Source of the DNA: Medicago truncatula
Taxonomy: Eukaryota; Streptophyta; Magnoliopsida; Fabales; Fabaceae
DNA length: 64,000 nt
Assembly (NCBI RefSeq): GCF_003473485.1
Contig: NC_053048.1
Coordinates: 49,411,755-49,475,754, forward strand
Direction: 5' to 3'
Numbering within the stretch: position 1 is the first letter of the stretch; the number at the start of each line of letters is the position of its first letter. The translations under genes and the position numbers were made by a program. The notes under the pieces were generated by a model. That model did not search any database, was not told the DNA's origin, and saw nothing but the letters and a program-made list of their open reading frames with translations. This document shows positions 60,739-64,000 of this stretch, piece by piece.

Positions 60739-61707
60739 AGAAAACTGATTTGATGTGTGGTTTGTTAGTTTGGATTTTTAGGTTGATTTCTGATTCTTAA
60801 TTTCTAGGAAGAGATGGAACAAGCATGTTGCTTGATCCTTTACATTGTTCCTAGGAGTAGGGTTCTAAAGCGTGTTTTAGTCCCTTATTTATTGTTGATT
60901 CTTTTCTGTCTTGTATTTGGGACACTAGATGATGTTCCTTCACGTATCATTAGCTTAATTTGTGATTTCACTAATCCAAAAGTTTAATTTATGCTTGCTG
61001 TGTATTTGGCTAAGATTTTGATTTAATTGTATAATTTACTTATCAGCTTCTATCATTACTTTAGTACTGTGTGCTGGCTGCTATGAAATGGATTGTGCAT
61101 ATTTTTCTCCACTAGTTATTCCTTTTTGGTGAACCATGTTTCCAAATGTCCAAGCAAAAAACAAAAGGAATATACAAAATTTTACCATGAAACATATATA
61201 ATATTTTATTTCTTAAAGCATAAAAGACATTGTAAGCATTAACTGATTTTCTCATTTTAAATATTGATAAAAAAATATATCTTTATATATAAGTAGCTAA
61301 ATAATAAATAATGACCAACTCTGTTTATATTACTAATTTAATATATCAGTAATATAAACAATACCTCTAATAATACATATATCAACAAATATAAATCAAC
61401 GTTTTTTGCAAGGCAACTAGCTCAAGGGAAATCGGGATGGAGATCCAATGTTTGATACTAACTCTGGTTCAACGTTAACAAACACGTTCAGCAAAGGTTT
61501 ATTTCATTCTCTTTTGTTCTTCCACATGTGCCTTTGGCAGCAAAGTGCATTTTTGGACAGTGAGTTTGACGGAACTAATGTGAGCCATCGTAATTTTGAC
61601 AAACACTACACTTGAATCTTTAACAAAATGTTATTGTAATTTCGTCAAATTTAATGTGATTTTAAACATTTATTAAGTGATGAAAATTATTGGAGTGTGG
61701 CTATTAG
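60739..61707. other. Intergenic, 3' of the glutaredoxin gene
   Basis: Probable 3' UTR to about 60990, then AT-rich sequence without recognised features. Confidence 0.4.
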
Positions 61708-61991
61708 GAGCGGCGGAGGCTTGTATGGGCTGAGATGGGCCATGGCCCACCCCCAAATATAGTGAAATTACAAAAATACCATCAGTTAATTACAAAAGTT
61801 ACAAAAATACCACCCAACATTCCCAAACTTTTCCCCTCCCTCTGTTACACATTACACACAACTTGTTCCCCCTCTTTGAAAATGCGACCTAACAAACCAC
61901 CATCAACCCAAATCACAGTGTCACCTCACGCCGATTTTCACCGACTTTTCGACCGCGAGACCTCCGGCGCCGACCACTCACTCCGGCACTC

Positions 61992-62045
<54 letters not shown>

Positions 62046-62946
62046 CATAGAATATCTAACAAAAACCCTTTTTCTTGTTCACTCTCTGTTTTTCCAATCC
62101 AAATGGAAAGGTAATTGCTTGACTATTGTTGATTTTCTTTTTTATTTTAGAATTTAAAGGTGTTTGTTTGTTGTTGTTTTCTGCTAAAATTGTTGTTTTC
62201 TGGAGAACTTATAGTTCTTTCTTTATTTAGATAAACAGATGAGGACCCCAAAGCCAGCGACTATTCTTTAAACCATGAATAAATTCATAGGGGTAACTTG
62301 GATTTCAAAGGAAAATGTTAAGACAGAAGTGGTAACTTCTAAATAAACCGAATTTCAAGAATCAAGAGTATGTAGCCGAAAGATTAATTGTAAATATTGT
62401 TGACGTTTGAAGAATGGTATTATTGTTAGCCTCAGTCCTTAGTACCTTGATTAAATGACAGTAAACCAACTCTCCAAAAAGCCCCTTAAACTTAGTTATG
62501 TTATATTGATAAAGTTATCAATAATTTTTCTTATGTATCAGTAAATTAAATTAGGTTAGTTTTATAATTTACATTGCATATGGAATTATGGACTTATGAA
62601 ATTATTAGTTTTTTTGAGAACAGAAAAGTTAAGAAGAAGAGTATAACACTTAATCATTTTTATAAGAGGAAACTTTGTGAGAGTGACAGAGATGAACAAG
62701 GAATGACTCTTCCATCTCATCCTGTTAAAGTTCTCAGAATTGAAGAAGTGATAACTTCTACATCTCAACCTGTTGATGTTCAAAAAATTGAAGAAGACAT
62801 ATGTTCAAAGAATTGAAGAAGACATATGTTCCCCGTCCCCATACCCTATTTGTGCTTAGCGTTTATTACAACTGAATAAATTATGTTTACATATTAGAGT
62901 ATATTTTGTTGGCCCACCCTCGATATTTTTTCTAGCTCTGCCACTT
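61708..62946. mobile_element. hAT-superfamily remnant, non-autonomous
   Basis: The perfect 8-bp duplication gctattag at 61700-61707 and 62947-62954 and ends gagcggcggaggc... / complement of ...gctctgccactt identify a hAT element. Inside, 62574-62816 (plus) encodes KSITLNHFYKRKLCESDRDE and then two 'VxxVxRIEE'-like repeats, resembling the low-complexity N-terminus of plant ZMYM1/TTF-type hAT transposases. The rest of the transposase is missing. A (CT)n microsatellite at 61994-62042 lies within it and produces a false Leu/Ser-rich frame. Confidence 0.75.
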
Positions 62947-63037
62947 GCTATTAGTCACAAATAAGTGAACATAGGTTTGATGGTAGTAAAAACTACAACC
63001 GGTCACTTTTATGAAAGACGTAAAACAATTGGTTAAA

Positions 63038-63596
63038 TCTGACAATAACTTATGCGTTAGTGGTTGTGGTTTTATTGAGACGGTAGATCACTTGTTTGTT
63101 GTTTGTAATTTTTTGGGAGAGTTTGGGCATTGATATGTAATTGGCTCGGGATTTCTTTTGTTTCTCCTGGTTCAATTAATGACCATTTCTTCCAATTCAC
63201 TCATTTGGCGGGTATGCCGAGATCTTCATTTGTTTTTTTCAAAATAATTTGGCTAGCTTCTTCTTGGGCAATGTGGAAGGAGAGGAACAACCGTGTCTTT
63301 ACAAATGCGGTCATCGATCCTCACAACATCCTTGAAAAAGTAAAGTGTAATTCTTTTCTATGGCTTTCTACAAATGTTGTTCCTATTGCTTTTAGTTTCC
63401 ATGACTGGTGGAGGCATCCGTTGTTATGTATGGGTGTCCTGTAATGTTTTATTTTTGGTGGAGGCAACCTTTGGTTTTTGGTGTCATTTTCTTGTAACAG
63501 ATATTGTATGATTCATCACTTTTAGCACACCTTATGCGGGGTGAATCACTGTTCGTTTGAGCAATATATTCCATTTTTATTTGTTCAAAAAAAAAT
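63038..63596 (+). mobile_element. 5'-truncated L1-type LINE
   Basis: Encodes the ORF2 tail: GCGFIETVDHLFVVC just before 63110 (a frame change follows), then FFKIIWLASSWAMWKERNNR, and the end WWRHPLLCMGVL and stop, followed by a 3' UTR and an A run at 63587. The flanking ttggttaaa lies at 63029-63037 and 63597-63605. The length is 559 bp, close to the 571-bp copy at 40641. Confidence 0.9.
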
Positions 63597-63605
63597 TTGG
63601 TTAAA

Positions 63606-64000
63606 CTATATGATTAGTCCTTCATATTCTTGTTAGTACATTTTATTCATTTGTTTTATTTCGAGTCAAATTTATTGTTCTAACAAAAATAATTAAAAAA
63701 TAAAGATATAGACACGCCAAATTATGTTTTCAATTGTTATGTTGGGACGGATTGAATTCTCTTTTGTGCATGCTTAAAGGAAATGTGTTGTGAAGTTGAT
63801 CTAATTTGTATAGTGAAGAATTCTAATCTCTCTACGTATTTTAGAGGGAGATTCTTCTACAAACAATCAAGGGTTAAAACTCATGATTTTTTTAACAAAA
63901 CATGAATTTAATATGAATTTTTATATTTTGTACGGTTAAAAATTCATATTTAATTTATGTTTTGTTAAAAAATTAATTTTTTTTTAGAATTGTTTTTACA
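63606..64000. other. Right edge, no gene seen
   Basis: AT-rich. An imperfect inverted repeat near 63897-63975 (aacaaaacatgaatttaata against atttaatttatgttttgtta) could be a short hairpin or a MITE end. Confidence 0.35.

Noticed and set aside
61735-62157. Ser/Leu-repeat protein
   Set aside because: Caused by the (CT)n microsatellite inside the hAT remnant.

Overview
The window is nuclear DNA from a flowering plant, most likely a legume of the Medicago/Trifolium/pea group. The reasons are GT-AG introns, plant-specific families (PPR, F-box/FBA, PADRE/DUF4228, plastid SOUL protein, plant glutaredoxin with four CxxC pairs), very AT-rich spacers, and many small transposons of legume type: Mutator-like foldback elements whose ends read like 'ggcttaatt...ggccccctat', tRNA-derived SINEs and truncated L1 LINEs. 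The species call is inference; no search was run.

Genes in order: the 3' exons of an LPEAT1-like acyltransferase (569-2232, +); ISCA2-type iron-sulfur assembly protein (6165-8725, -) head to head with glucosamine-6-phosphate N-acetyltransferase GNA1 (9135-9596, +), with 409 bp between start codons; a weakly supported unidentified locus on the minus strand (about 11.0-14.8 kb) with two paralogous 38-codon first exons; an intronless P-class PPR gene (16084-17541, -); an eight-exon SOUL heme-binding gene (18700-21954, +); a small PADRE/DUF4228 gene (35648-36046, -); LSM2 with a 3.6 kb intron full of insertions (50242-54161, +); an F-box/FBA gene in three frames (55225-56482, +); and an intronless glutaredoxin-domain gene (59521-60738, +). 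These are ordinary housekeeping or regulatory genes and do not form a pathway cluster.

The stretch from about 22 to 50 kb is gene-poor and mostly transposon-derived. It holds three of the window's four L1 LINE 3' ends (one 24.0-25.3 kb copy with its RNase H domain), several Mutator-like foldback elements with 9-bp target duplications, a Mutator-like element nested inside a SINE, a TIR element carrying a palindromic minisatellite, a 153-bp tandem array that stays open on the minus strand, and several microsatellites. The right end carries a 1.24 kb hAT remnant with an 8-bp duplication and another truncated L1. Two virus-like fossils are present: a Ty1/copia pol fragment at the left edge and a TRIM-like element in the LSM2 intron.

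No clearly new biological system was found. The points most worth a second look are: frame breaks in two otherwise well-kept host genes (SOUL and F-box) that can each be explained by one missing T in a T run, which suggests a sequence error; the paired 38-codon exons; the open 153-bp repeat array; the minisatellite inside a transposon; and the shared ISCA2/GNA1 promoter.
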